Assembly (NCBI GenBank): GCA_021927905.1
Contig: BLLK01000019.1
Coordinates: 186,001-250,000, forward strand
From: Chaetoceros tenuissimus
Lineage: Eukaryota; Bacillariophyta; Thalassiosirophyceae; Chaetocerotales; Chaetocerotaceae
Length of the DNA: 64,000 nucleotides
Direction: 5' to 3'
Shown here: one piece after another, positions 39,790-47,895 of the stretch
Numbering within the stretch: position 1 is the first letter of the stretch
Layout: the number at the start of each line of letters is the position of its first letter
The notes under the pieces: model-generated
Database searches by the model: none
What the model was told of the DNA's origin: nothing
Seen by the model: the letters and a program-made list of their open reading frames with translations, nothing else
Position numbers and translations under genes: made by a program

Positions 39790-41400
39790 ATGAACACAAT
39801 GATTCTAAAGTCAAGTCTTGCATTCTTTTGGATATCAACATTATGTCAATTTCCAAAAGCATTTTCCATTCCAACACCTTTCAAATACAATTCCAAAATT
39901 TACATGAGAGGAGGAAATCAAGATCCTATTCCCAACATTCAATATCCAGAAGAGACACTATCATCCCCATCTCATGGAATACTATTTATAGATAATTTCT
40001 GTCATTATCATGGAGGTTATCTATCTAATAAAGCAAGAGCCGTGTACAATGTCGCAACCATTCAATCGTTATCGACATATGTTTCGGGATTCATTTCAAT
40101 GCAGGGATCTACAGATCATTTAAAAGATTGTATACCATCCCCTGATGAAATTGAAGCATGGAGAAAACAAATTCCATTTGAGATTGTAGCTATAGTTTGT
40201 GAATCTGATAGTGGATTGGAAGAAGCAGAGTTATTAGGTGAAGCTTTGAATGTGAAATTTCACAATGGTTATAATCCTGCGAGACGAGATAAGTTTCTCA
40301 TGAATCAAGAATTGGAAAAACATGGAATGAGAACTGTTGGACAGAAAATGTGTGGTTCATTAGAAGAAGCCATTTGTTTTGCACGAGAATTGGGTGTGGT
40401 TGATGAATCGGAAATGAAACAAGAGAAACAAGATGTGGATGGAATAAGTGAAAACAAGTCTAATGAAGATTCAGACGTGAATACGGGAAAACTAGGCTTA
40501 GCAAACAATGCACCAACATTCTTATCTAAAAAAGAAAAATATTGTGTAGTCAAACCCAAACGTGGAGTGGGTTCTGACGATGTATACTTTTGTTCCAATT
40601 TGCAACAAGTCGAAAGAGCTTTTCAAAAAGTAAAGGGGACATCAGTCTTTGGAAGTACAAGTGGTGAAAAGCATGACCACGTACTTATTCAAGAGTTTGC
40701 GCAAGGTACAGAATATGCTATTGATATCGTGAGTAAAGATGGGGAACATAAAGTTGCTGCTTTGTGGAGGTATGATAAACGACAAGCCAATGGTGCTCCG
40801 TTTGTGTACTTTGCAACGGAATTAGTCGATGCACACTCGACAGAAGGAAAGATTGTTTGCGAGTATGCGAAGCAAACTCTCAATGTGTTAGGCTTGAAAC
40901 ATGGCTTGACGCATTCTGAATTCATTGTCGATGAAAAGGGTGCTAGACTGGTCGAGGTCAATTGTAGGCAACATAATACCAATTTCGCACCACTGGCAAT
41001 GGCTGCAATAGGCTACAATGCTTTAGACTTGCTATTGGCTGCCTATTTAGGCGACTTGGAAGATTTACCATTGGAGATGCAGCAATTTCAGTTGCCATGG
41101 GATGAAATACCCGATGTGCCTGTTACAAGAGCATTTGCTGCCATTGTTCATTTAGTTTGCTATAAAGAAGGAGAGGTTACAAACGTTAGAGACGACCTTT
41201 TAGAGGAGATTCAAAATATGGACAGTGTATATGCTATGGAAATCTATGATAATTTTGCTGTTGGGGAGCGTATTGAGAAGACGATTGACATCAAGAGTGA
41301 TAGTGGATGGGTTCACCTCATTAACGATGACGAAGAGCAATTCAAAAAGGATTACGATCGCATTGTAGAGCTTATGCCAGAAATGTTTGATGTAAAGTAA
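39790..41400 (+). CDS. ATP-grasp ligase with signal peptide
   Basis: This 536-residue protein has an N-terminal hydrophobic leader (LKSSLAFFWISTLCQFPKAF) that marks entry to the secretory route, possibly the plastid. A pre-ATP-grasp domain follows (GILFIDNFCHYHGGYLSNKA). The ATP-grasp fold is recognised by CVVKPKRGVGSDDVYFC (ATP-binding Lys), VLIQEFAQGTEYAIDIVS, and EFIVDEKGARLVEVNCRQHN (Mg-binding Glu/Asn motif). The group resembles bacterial L-amino-acid and dipeptide ligases (BacD/CarB-like), which join a carboxylate to an amine through an acyl phosphate. The natural substrate is unknown. A charged insertion of about 40 residues (SEMKQEKQDVDGISENKSNE...) lies before the ATP-grasp lysine. 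The ATG at 39790 is the first in the frame. Confidence 0.83.
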   Translation: MNTMILKSSLAFFWISTLCQFPKAFSIPTPFKYNSKIYMRGGNQDPIPNIQYPEETLSSPSHGILFIDNFCHYHGGYLSNKARAVYNVATIQSLSTYVSGFISMQGSTDHLKDCIPSPDEIEAWRKQIPFEIVAIVCESDSGLEEAELLGEALNVKFHNGYNPARRDKFLMNQELEKHGMRTVGQKMCGSLEEAICFARELGVVDESEMKQEKQDVDGISENKSNEDSDVNTGKLGLANNAPTFLSKKEKYCVVKPKRGVGSDDVYFCSNLQQVERAFQKVKGTSVFGSTSGEKHDHVLIQEFAQGTEYAIDIVSKDGEHKVAALWRYDKRQANGAPFVYFATELVDAHSTEGKIVCEYAKQTLNVLGLKHGLTHSEFIVDEKGARLVEVNCRQHNTNFAPLAMAAIGYNALDLLLAAYLGDLEDLPLEMQQFQLPWDEIPDVPVTRAFAAIVHLVCYKEGEVTNVRDDLLEEIQNMDSVYAMEIYDNFAVGERIEKTIDIKSDSGWVHLINDDEEQFKKDYDRIVELMPEMFDVK

Positions 41401-41495
41401 ACTGAACCTACTAGTGTAAAGAGCAGATTTATATTATGAATCACTTTCTACAGCTTCACAGGCAAATGACTATGCATGGATATCAGTTCATAGAA

Positions 41496-42320
41496 TTAAA
41501 GCTCTCCCATCATCTGCAGAATGTAATTCTCAATAATTTCGCTCTCCTTCACATGAGCATATGGATTTTCCTTCAAGTAACGAGAAGGAGAGATACCGAT
41601 GCTATTCTCTACTTTGAATGCTTTTGGCCCTCCTTTGTCAATCATAGTTTCTAGAATCATCTCCAAAGTAGGTTCAAAAGAGGAGCAAACTCTATTTAAA
41701 GCGAATTGATCATTGTTATTGATGTTTCTGAGCCAAGTATTACACTCTTGTTCTTGGTATCTCCTAGCAAATGGGGATAGTTCAAATAATTTGGTGGAAT
41801 AAATAACTGTGTTGCCTAGCTCTGTATCTTCCGGAACATTGAAGATTGTCAAGTTAACGTTCTTATAGAAAGCACTTTCTCCAATCTCTCTGCATCTCGG
41901 AGGAATAAAGACACTGAAAAGGTTGCAATTTCTGAATGCACTACCGCCAATTAGTTGTAGGTTGAGAGACCACTTGACAGAGTTGAGATTCTTACATAGA
42001 AAGAAAGCATTATCTTCAATCCTAATAATGGTATCGGCTAAGATCACTTTCTTTATATTCCAGCATCTTGCGAAAGTCCAGCCTGTAATCTCAGTGACGC
42101 CATCTACAATAATTACTTGCTGCCATGATAATCTTTCTCGTATATACTCCTTGCACTCATCTGACACATCAAATGCTTCCACATCATAGCCGTCATCATC
42201 ATCTTTGAGACCACGCTTATTTTGTTCAAGCCACCATATCAAATTCAGTTCTGAATTGAAGAGTTGCTTCGACCCATCATAGAAGAGAGTCACGAGACCG
42301 TCAACTGTAGCAACCCTCAT
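41496..42320 (-). CDS. BspA-type leucine-rich repeat protein, inverted cassette gene B
   Basis: An intact 274-residue family member: MRVATVDGLVTLFYDGSK start, a linker with LKDDDDGYDVEAFDV, LRR_5 repeats (ITGWTFARCWNI, AFFLCKNLNSV, AFRNCNLFSV, AFYKNVNLTIF) and C-terminal domain (FALNRVCSSFEP, GISPSRYL, HVKESEIIENYILQMMGEL). It follows the A gene at 43430-42627 on the same strand, so this is an A-B cassette like those of the 4.6-12 kb array but in inverted orientation. TCAGTCAAATTCTG occurs upstream; the CATCGTGATG box does not. Confidence 0.85.
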   Translation of the reverse strand: MRVATVDGLVTLFYDGSKQLFNSELNLIWWLEQNKRGLKDDDDGYDVEAFDVSDECKEYIRERLSWQQVIIVDGVTEITGWTFARCWNIKKVILADTIIRIEDNAFFLCKNLNSVKWSLNLQLIGGSAFRNCNLFSVFIPPRCREIGESAFYKNVNLTIFNVPEDTELGNTVIYSTKLFELSPFARRYQEQECNTWLRNINNNDQFALNRVCSSFEPTLEMILETMIDKGGPKAFKVENSIGISPSRYLKENPYAHVKESEIIENYILQMMGEL

Positions 42321-42626
42321 GTGAAATATTGATTATGAGAAAAAATATGAGCAGAATTTGACTGATCATTACAATCGTGTACAGAAAATTTTAAGTAATC
42401 AGTCGACAAACCTCAATTTTAAAGATTGAAATGGACCATTCAGTCATGTTACATCAAATACTACAGTGGAGTCCAGTAGAATCATTCTTTCTTGATTACA
42501 GATGCATGAAGATAATTGAATAACTTAATCATCACCTTTAGAGTTGTAATGTTCAATAAAGAGTATTTATATGTTTTTAAACGATATCTAATTGGCGAAT
42601 ATGACTTCCTGAAGAAACTTGATTGA
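42321..42626. other. A-B spacer of the inverted cassette, without copia remnant
   Basis: 306 bp carry the A-type 3' flank (CTTCAGGAAGTCATATTCGCC on the minus strand) and a B-type upstream region. The copia fragment present in the other A-B spacers is absent, so this spacer shows the ancestral arrangement. Confidence 0.6.
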
Positions 42627-43430
42627 TCAAATGTTTTCTCCCAGCATTTCGAAGATGTACTTTTCGATGATTTCCTTCTCGGTTACGTGAGCGTACGGAT
42701 TTTCCTTTAAGTATCTTGAAGGTGTGATGCCAATGCGATTTCCTTCTTTGAATGCTTTTGGCCCTCCCTTGTCCATCAGAACTTCTACAATCAGTTGTAG
42801 AGTTGGTTCAAATGAGGAACAAATTCTGTGCAAAGCAAATTGGTTGTCGTTATTGATGTTCTTGAGCCATGAAGAATTGATTGATCCAGGATTCCAAGAG
42901 CTTTGATGCAACTTCGTAGAAAAAATAACACTGAGACCTAAATGGGTGTCCTGCGGAACGTTCAATATTGTCAAATTTGTGTTTCTGGCGAATGCAGTGT
43001 ATCCAATGTATCTGCATCTTGGAGGAATAAACACGCTTGCAAGGTTGCAATTTCGAAATGCATCTTCGCCAATAAGTTGTAAGTTGATAGACCACTTTAT
43101 AAAGAGGAGATTCTTGCAATAATGAAAAGCAGCCTTTCTAATAATAATAACGCTGTCGGCAAAGATAACCCTTTCGATGTTGTAGCAATTGTAGAAAGTG
43201 CATAATGGAATCTCAGTGACGCCTTCTTGAACTATTACCTGCTGCCAGGAGAGTCTCTCTCTAATGTAGTCCTTGCATTCGTCTGATAGAGGCCAAGACT
43301 CCCAAGTATCTGCCCAAATATTCTCATCTGCTTCATTACCATAGATCTTGAAATTCAGTTCTTGATTGAAGAGTGGCTTCGATCCGTCATAGAAAAGAGT
43401 GACAAGACCGTCTACCGTAGCAACCCTCAT
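42627..43430 (-). CDS. BspA-type leucine-rich repeat protein, inverted cassette gene A
   Basis: An intact 267-residue member. It has the usual N-terminal motif, then ENIWADTWESWPLSDECK, the stretch that is deleted in A3. LRR_5 repeats follow (IPLCTFYNCYNI, AFHYCKNLLFI, AFRNCNLASV, AFARNTNLTIL) and the C-terminal domain ends HVTEKEIIEKYIFEMLGENI. The middle (DTHLGLSVIFSTKLHQSS and SINSSWLKN) is shared with A2, not with A1/A3, and serves as the intact reference for both broken A genes. Confidence 0.85.
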   Translation of the reverse strand: MRVATVDGLVTLFYDGSKPLFNQELNFKIYGNEADENIWADTWESWPLSDECKDYIRERLSWQQVIVQEGVTEIPLCTFYNCYNIERVIFADSVIIIRKAAFHYCKNLLFIKWSINLQLIGEDAFRNCNLASVFIPPRCRYIGYTAFARNTNLTILNVPQDTHLGLSVIFSTKLHQSSWNPGSINSSWLKNINNDNQFALHRICSSFEPTLQLIVEVLMDKGGPKAFKEGNRIGITPSRYLKENPYAHVTEKEIIEKYIFEMLGENI

Positions 43431-43718
43431 GCCTAAAAGTTTGACTTTGAGAAAATTTATGCTCAGAATTTGACTAAAGATAACAATTGTGAAGAGTACT
43501 ATTTAGTATTCAGTCGACTAACCTCAAATATTATATATTTACGCTGAGGAGTCCAAATCAATCGAATAACAACGGCATTCGGTAGTGAGAGTCATTGTTT
43601 TCTCATTCTTCTAGCTAATTCGTAGGTATAAAGCCCAGTAATATTCTTCTACAAAATGAAATATCATAATCTTATATCAAGTTCAATAACGTATTTCGCT
43701 AAGAGCTATTTATTGCTT

Positions 43719-45113
43719 CTAAGCAGCTTTAATCTGTTTGAACGCCTTTTCCTCTGCCATGATCCTCCAAGAAGCTTTATTGAATGCCCTCTGACCTACT
43801 TCCAGTAAGCTTTCCAATGGAATACTATTTGCCTCGATATTTTTGCTTCTTCCATTAACCTCAAGTTTAGCACATCTTTCTATATCTTCGATGCCCAAAG
43901 CTGTTTCACAAGCTAGGAGTTTCGCCTTTGTGTCTTTGATTTCTCCTTTTAATAAAGCTATGTTCGCATACTTTTCGATGTTGGATTCATTTTCGAGTGT
44001 TTCCAATTCATGTTGAAGTTCCTTTTGTTCTTTCATGAGTTCATCCAAGTTACTTTGCAAACTTGCATTAGCTATTTCTTGTTCTCGAATACGATCGTTC
44101 ACTACAATATTCCTCGCTTTGATATTGTTTATAGATTGCCTATTCTTCGATTTGCTTTTAATTTTGGTTTGAATTGCACTCACCTATTAACGTAGGATGT
44201 TAAACACATAAAGAAGTAAACAATAGCTGTATTCAAGTACCGATGAACTTACAGTCGAAGTCAGTTCTAGAAGTGGACCTGAAAGCCTCTTGTTCTCAGC
44301 GTCGAGATTCTTCATTTTCGTAGAAATAAATTCTATAGTACGTTCCACCTTTTCCAACTCTTGCCTCAACTTTTCTATCTTACTGCAATTTGTTTCGGAC
44401 GTATTGACGTATTGCAATTGCGTCGAGTCATACAAATTCTTGTGCTTTTCCTTCAACTCATGAATATGCCGATTGACTTCTTCCGTAAGGTGACGAAACT
44501 CCGCATATTGTTGTAAATGTAATTCGGATTCCAACTCTTGTTCGTAGTTTGAGCATTTCCTGCTCCATGCTTCTAAATCTTGATTCAACGTTGCTTCCCT
44601 CTCTTTCTGTTCCTTTTCATTGAGCTCTTTGATAGTTCGAACCTTTTCTATAAACACGATGCCTTGCTCCTTCAAATCGAGTTGAATGTTTCGTACTTTC
44701 GCTTCTGTTTCTTGTAATCTCTTTTGTAAGTCATTCTTTTCGTTCGCAGCTTGTTCCTTTCTAATTTCCTCATTCTTCTTCTTCTTTTGATCAAAATCAA
44801 ATTTGAGCTGAACGACTTTATCCGAATACATTCGATCTTCTCCCTTTTGTTCATATTCCAAGTCTTGGAAATCATAATGCTTGAGTTTGATATCAGTATC
44901 CAAAGCATCACCTTTCTCAAGTGCAATGTTGTAGTAAGACAAGACGGCATTGTATTCCGTTTCAACTTTCAATCGCTTTTCAAAAGCCTCATTGTGCTTA
45001 CTCTCCAGACTTTGGACCTCATTTTCCAATGCTTCCAAGTCTAATTTATCCCATGGTGTTGTAACTTTTTCTTTAGCGGGCTTCTTCTTTTTCTTTTCCT
45101 TTGGTTTCGCCAT
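43719..45113 (-). CDS. Coiled-coil protein, probable dynein regulatory complex subunit 4 (DRC4/GAS8)
   Basis: Exon 1 is 45113-44253 and exon 2 is 44183-43719, phase 0, with a 69-bp intron (donor GTAAGT, acceptor TTAATAG), giving 441 residues that are almost entirely coiled coil. The layout matches DRC4/GAS8 (about 478 residues in animals): a Lys-rich N-terminus (MAKPKEKKKKKPAKEK), an early helix with KVETEYNAVLSYYNIALEK, a middle coiled coil, then the family hallmark LDAENKRLSGPLLELTS (NKRLxxPL in GAS8). A segment starting KARNIVVNDRIREQEI ends in a C-terminal helix. DRC4 is an axonemal nexin-dynein linker protein that regulates ciliary beating. In a centric diatom it would be used in flagellate sperm. 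Coiled coils are prone to false similarity, so confidence is moderate. Confidence 0.68.
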
Positions 45114-45789
45114 GGAGCTTTAGAAATGATGACTTTTCGTGCAATTGACTTCACTCCTCGTCTTTTACATACGCTCTTCCTTGCTGATGTGAATGTTCTT
45201 GTGAATAGAGCTAAGATCGGCATCAATCTTCATCTACATACTTATATTCTGGATCTTGCAGTTGTGCGGTTGTCTACAAGCTAAATTTTCGCCTCAGAAC
45301 ATGAAGACTTAGAATACTACTATATATCATTATTATCGGTTTGTCAGGGAACCGATTCCTTACCCCGTTTATTTTTCCGTTCGTGCGTGCGTTCGTTCGT
45401 GTCACACTACTAACAGATGACCCCAACGGGGTGAAATGATTCGCTCCGTTCTATTGTTCGCGTCGCACTACTAACTGTTGACTCTGAATGGGTGAAGATG
45501 ATTCGTTCGTTCTCACAATTAGTAACTACCTACTTGACATGATTGACGTATAGAAGGTCAGACTGTCTGCAGTAAAGTAGACACTCTACCTAGGACCATT
45601 CTTCTATTGTACAGGCATTCTAACACAGTGCTGTACCTCTTTACTTCTTACAAAATAGGGTGAACCTACTATGTACTATCATTTACTTTTAGTTTCGATG
45701 AGAAAAAACAAACAAACCGATTTCAACCTGACTTGTCGTTTTTTTCATTCTCTCTTTGTTAATAAATCTACGACATAGAATTCTGTCCT
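45114..45789. other. Intergenic region holding repeat element B
   Basis: This is the upstream region of the DRC4-like gene. 45330-45737 is the repeat described separately; the rest has no coding frame. Confidence 0.5.
45330..45737 (-). repeat. ~400-bp MITE-like element, copy B
   Basis: The reverse complement of copy A at 37155-37560, with only scattered differences seen by eye. Its inverted short ends (ATCGGTTTGT near 45335 and ACAAACCGAT ending near 45721) are the same. It lies 52 bp beyond the 3' end of the Cys-rich zinc protein gene and about 220 bp upstream of the DRC4-like gene start. The two copies bracket about 7.8 kb and could pair or recombine. Confidence 0.75.
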
Positions 45790-46350
45790 TCAATCATCTA
45801 TTACTATTATTTCTTGAGGGTTTGAAGTCTTTGCTTTCTTTTTCGGTCCTTCACTTTTTTCTTCTTCTTCACTTGGACTCTCCTTCTCTTCACTTTCCTC
45901 TTCTTGACTTCTTGAACTTTCCTCCTCTCCATTCTTAACTTTCTTCACCTTCTCACTCTCTTCCAACCACTGCTCGAGATATTTCTTTAAAGAAGAACTC
46001 TTGCAATTTCCCATGAGTTCTTTAACACGTTCAATATCGGTTTCTGCATCACAGACTGCACATTCTCCTATTTGGTAGTTACATACCACATGTCCGCATT
46101 CCTCTCGTTTGCTGATCTTGTGCTTGGAAAAACATCCAACACTCTCACCACAAAAGTGATTTCCACAACATGAATATATTTCTAGAATACCATGTTTTTC
46201 GCAAAACTCTTCTTTACATTCCGCACATGTCTCTCTAGGCTCACTCAAATAACAACGTTCGCACCATGTAGCCCAACCTTCCTTATCACAGCATCCATAC
46301 GCGTCATCGGTTTTCGGTGCATTACAATTTTCGCACCACGGATAGCCCAT
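45790..46350 (-). CDS. Cys-rich zinc-binding protein with acidic tail and C-terminal SUMO-interaction-like motif
   Basis: This 186-residue protein has about 98 residues containing many CxxC pairs: CENC, CCDKEGWATWCERC, CAECKEEFCEKH, CCGNHFCGE, CFSKHK, CGHVVC and CAVCDAE. The Cys/His spacing suggests two or three zinc sites of a treble-clef or B-box-like type, but no named domain fits. A helical part (KKYLEQWLEESEKV) and a Glu/Ser-rich acidic stretch follow, then a nuclear-signal-like PKKKAK and a terminal EIIVIDD. Hydrophobic residues next to acidic ones are the pattern of a SUMO-interacting motif. Together this suggests a nuclear adaptor or ubiquitin/SUMO-linked factor; this is inference. 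Confidence 0.68.
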   Translation of the reverse strand: MGYPWCENCNAPKTDDAYGCCDKEGWATWCERCYLSEPRETCAECKEEFCEKHGILEIYSCCGNHFCGESVGCFSKHKISKREECGHVVCNYQIGECAVCDAETDIERVKELMGNCKSSSLKKYLEQWLEESEKVKKVKNGEEESSRSQEEESEEKESPSEEEEKSEGPKKKAKTSNPQEIIVIDD

Positions 46351-46697
46351 TAGTATTCTTTATATGTTGGATATGCACTAACTGCTATTAAGTAATGAGT
46401 GAATGTAGTCTGATAGCTAGGTATATGACATCGAACATAGATGAGAGTTGAATATTTTATTTTCAAAATTGAAAATGGCACTGAGAGGACTCGTCATTGT
46501 AAAAATATTTGTATTGACATCTGTCAACCGTTGGTCGAGATGACGTTTCTCTTCTCATTTTTCTTTTTGCAACGGAAAACATCGCACCTTTTCACAGAAG
46601 CCGGAAGCCGAACTCCACCATCGTTTCTTCTTCTTCATTGATGTGCAATTGCATCCCATTGAATCTACTAAAACATCATCAGGCTACTATATCAACA

Positions 46698-47837
46698 ATG
46701 AGTGGTTTAGCTTCAAGATTCACTTCAAGTGTTTTCATCCGAAACATATCCAAAAGGATTCTCTCATCTTGTTCTTCTTTCTATCCAAGTACTACTACTT
46801 CCAGCAACATATCCATCAACAACACAAACTTTACCATCACCAGAAACTTCAAAACAAAATCATCAGACTCACCATACACACCACGCACCCAAACCAAAAC
46901 ACAAGCAGGATCACTAGCATTCGCAGACTGTGAATACAACGCTATACGAGATTTATTCTTTCAATTCGCCAATGAACACTCTGATTCCGAGTATTACCTC
47001 TCTCTACGTGGTGTGAGAGATTTATTAACTTCCATCGGTGAACGACCGGATGAACGCACCCTACGTCAAATGTTTAAACATGCAGATACAGCCAAGAATG
47101 GCAAATTGAGCTTGAGTGAATTTCTAGAAGCTAGCGATAAAGTATTGGGTGGGGCACCTGCTAGAATTGTGATTGTAGTGGGTGGTCCTGGTTCTGGCAA
47201 GGGAATTTTATGTGATCGTTTAACAAAGGAATGTGGTGTAGTCCATCTTTCCAGTGGTGATTTGTTACGAGAAGAAGTACAACGTGGTACACCCCTGGGA
47301 AAAGAAGTACAGGGTATCATGGCTCGAGGAGAACTTGTCAGTTCGGCGGTGATTACTGCCTTGATAAGAAGACATATGAGAAATTTTCCAGGCAAACGTG
47401 TCATGTTGGATGGATTTCCAAGATCTGTTGAAAATGCATCGGACTTTTTGGATCTCATGGGTAAACCGGAATTAGCGTTGCATTTGGAATGTGATGATAC
47501 CATTCTTATGGAACGCATTTTGAAAAGAGGAAAGGAAGCTCATGCCAAGGGGGAACAACGTGCCGATGATAATATAGAAACGGCTCTTCAGAGATTAAGG
47601 ACTTTTCATAAATATCATAAGCCCACCATGGATTGGTTGAGAGAGCAGCATGTACCCATTGTGAATCTTGATTGTGCAGGCACACCGGAAAATGTATGGC
47701 AACAATTACTAGCAATTGGAAGATTGATGAGGCCTGCTGCTGCTCTTGGAGGTAATGTAGAAGCGCCATTAGGGATGTTTGCAAATGATAATGAGCAGGA
47801 GGAGGAGGAGAGTAATAGTGAGGAGAGAGCATTGTGA
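46698..47837 (+). CDS. Adenylate kinase-type nucleoside monophosphate kinase with N-terminal EF-hand
   Basis: About 379 residues. The N-terminal ~55 residues (SGLASRFTSSVFIRNISKRI...) look like a mitochondrial presequence, hence the start at 46698 rather than the upstream ATG at 46641. An EF-hand region follows: one canonical loop is DTAKNGKLSLSE in LRQMFKHADTAKNGKLSLSE. The kinase core has the P-loop VVGGPGSGKGILCDRL, the NMP-binding motif LSSGDLLREEVQRGTPLGKE, MLDGFPRS, and a short lid with RADDNIETALQRLRTF. The short lid and sequence are of the UMP-CMP/AK1 type. It transfers phosphate from ATP to AMP, UMP or CMP. Fusion with a calcium-binding domain is unusual and suggests calcium control of nucleotide balance. 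Confidence 0.85.
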   Translation: MSGLASRFTSSVFIRNISKRILSSCSSFYPSTTTSSNISINNTNFTITRNFKTKSSDSPYTPRTQTKTQAGSLAFADCEYNAIRDLFFQFANEHSDSEYYLSLRGVRDLLTSIGERPDERTLRQMFKHADTAKNGKLSLSEFLEASDKVLGGAPARIVIVVGGPGSGKGILCDRLTKECGVVHLSSGDLLREEVQRGTPLGKEVQGIMARGELVSSAVITALIRRHMRNFPGKRVMLDGFPRSVENASDFLDLMGKPELALHLECDDTILMERILKRGKEAHAKGEQRADDNIETALQRLRTFHKYHKPTMDWLREQHVPIVNLDCAGTPENVWQQLLAIGRLMRPAAALGGNVEAPLGMFANDNEQEEEESNSEERAL

Positions 47838-47895
47838 TCTTGTATACTCAGACACATTTTTGAATAAGTTCATGTTATACACATCATATTATTCT

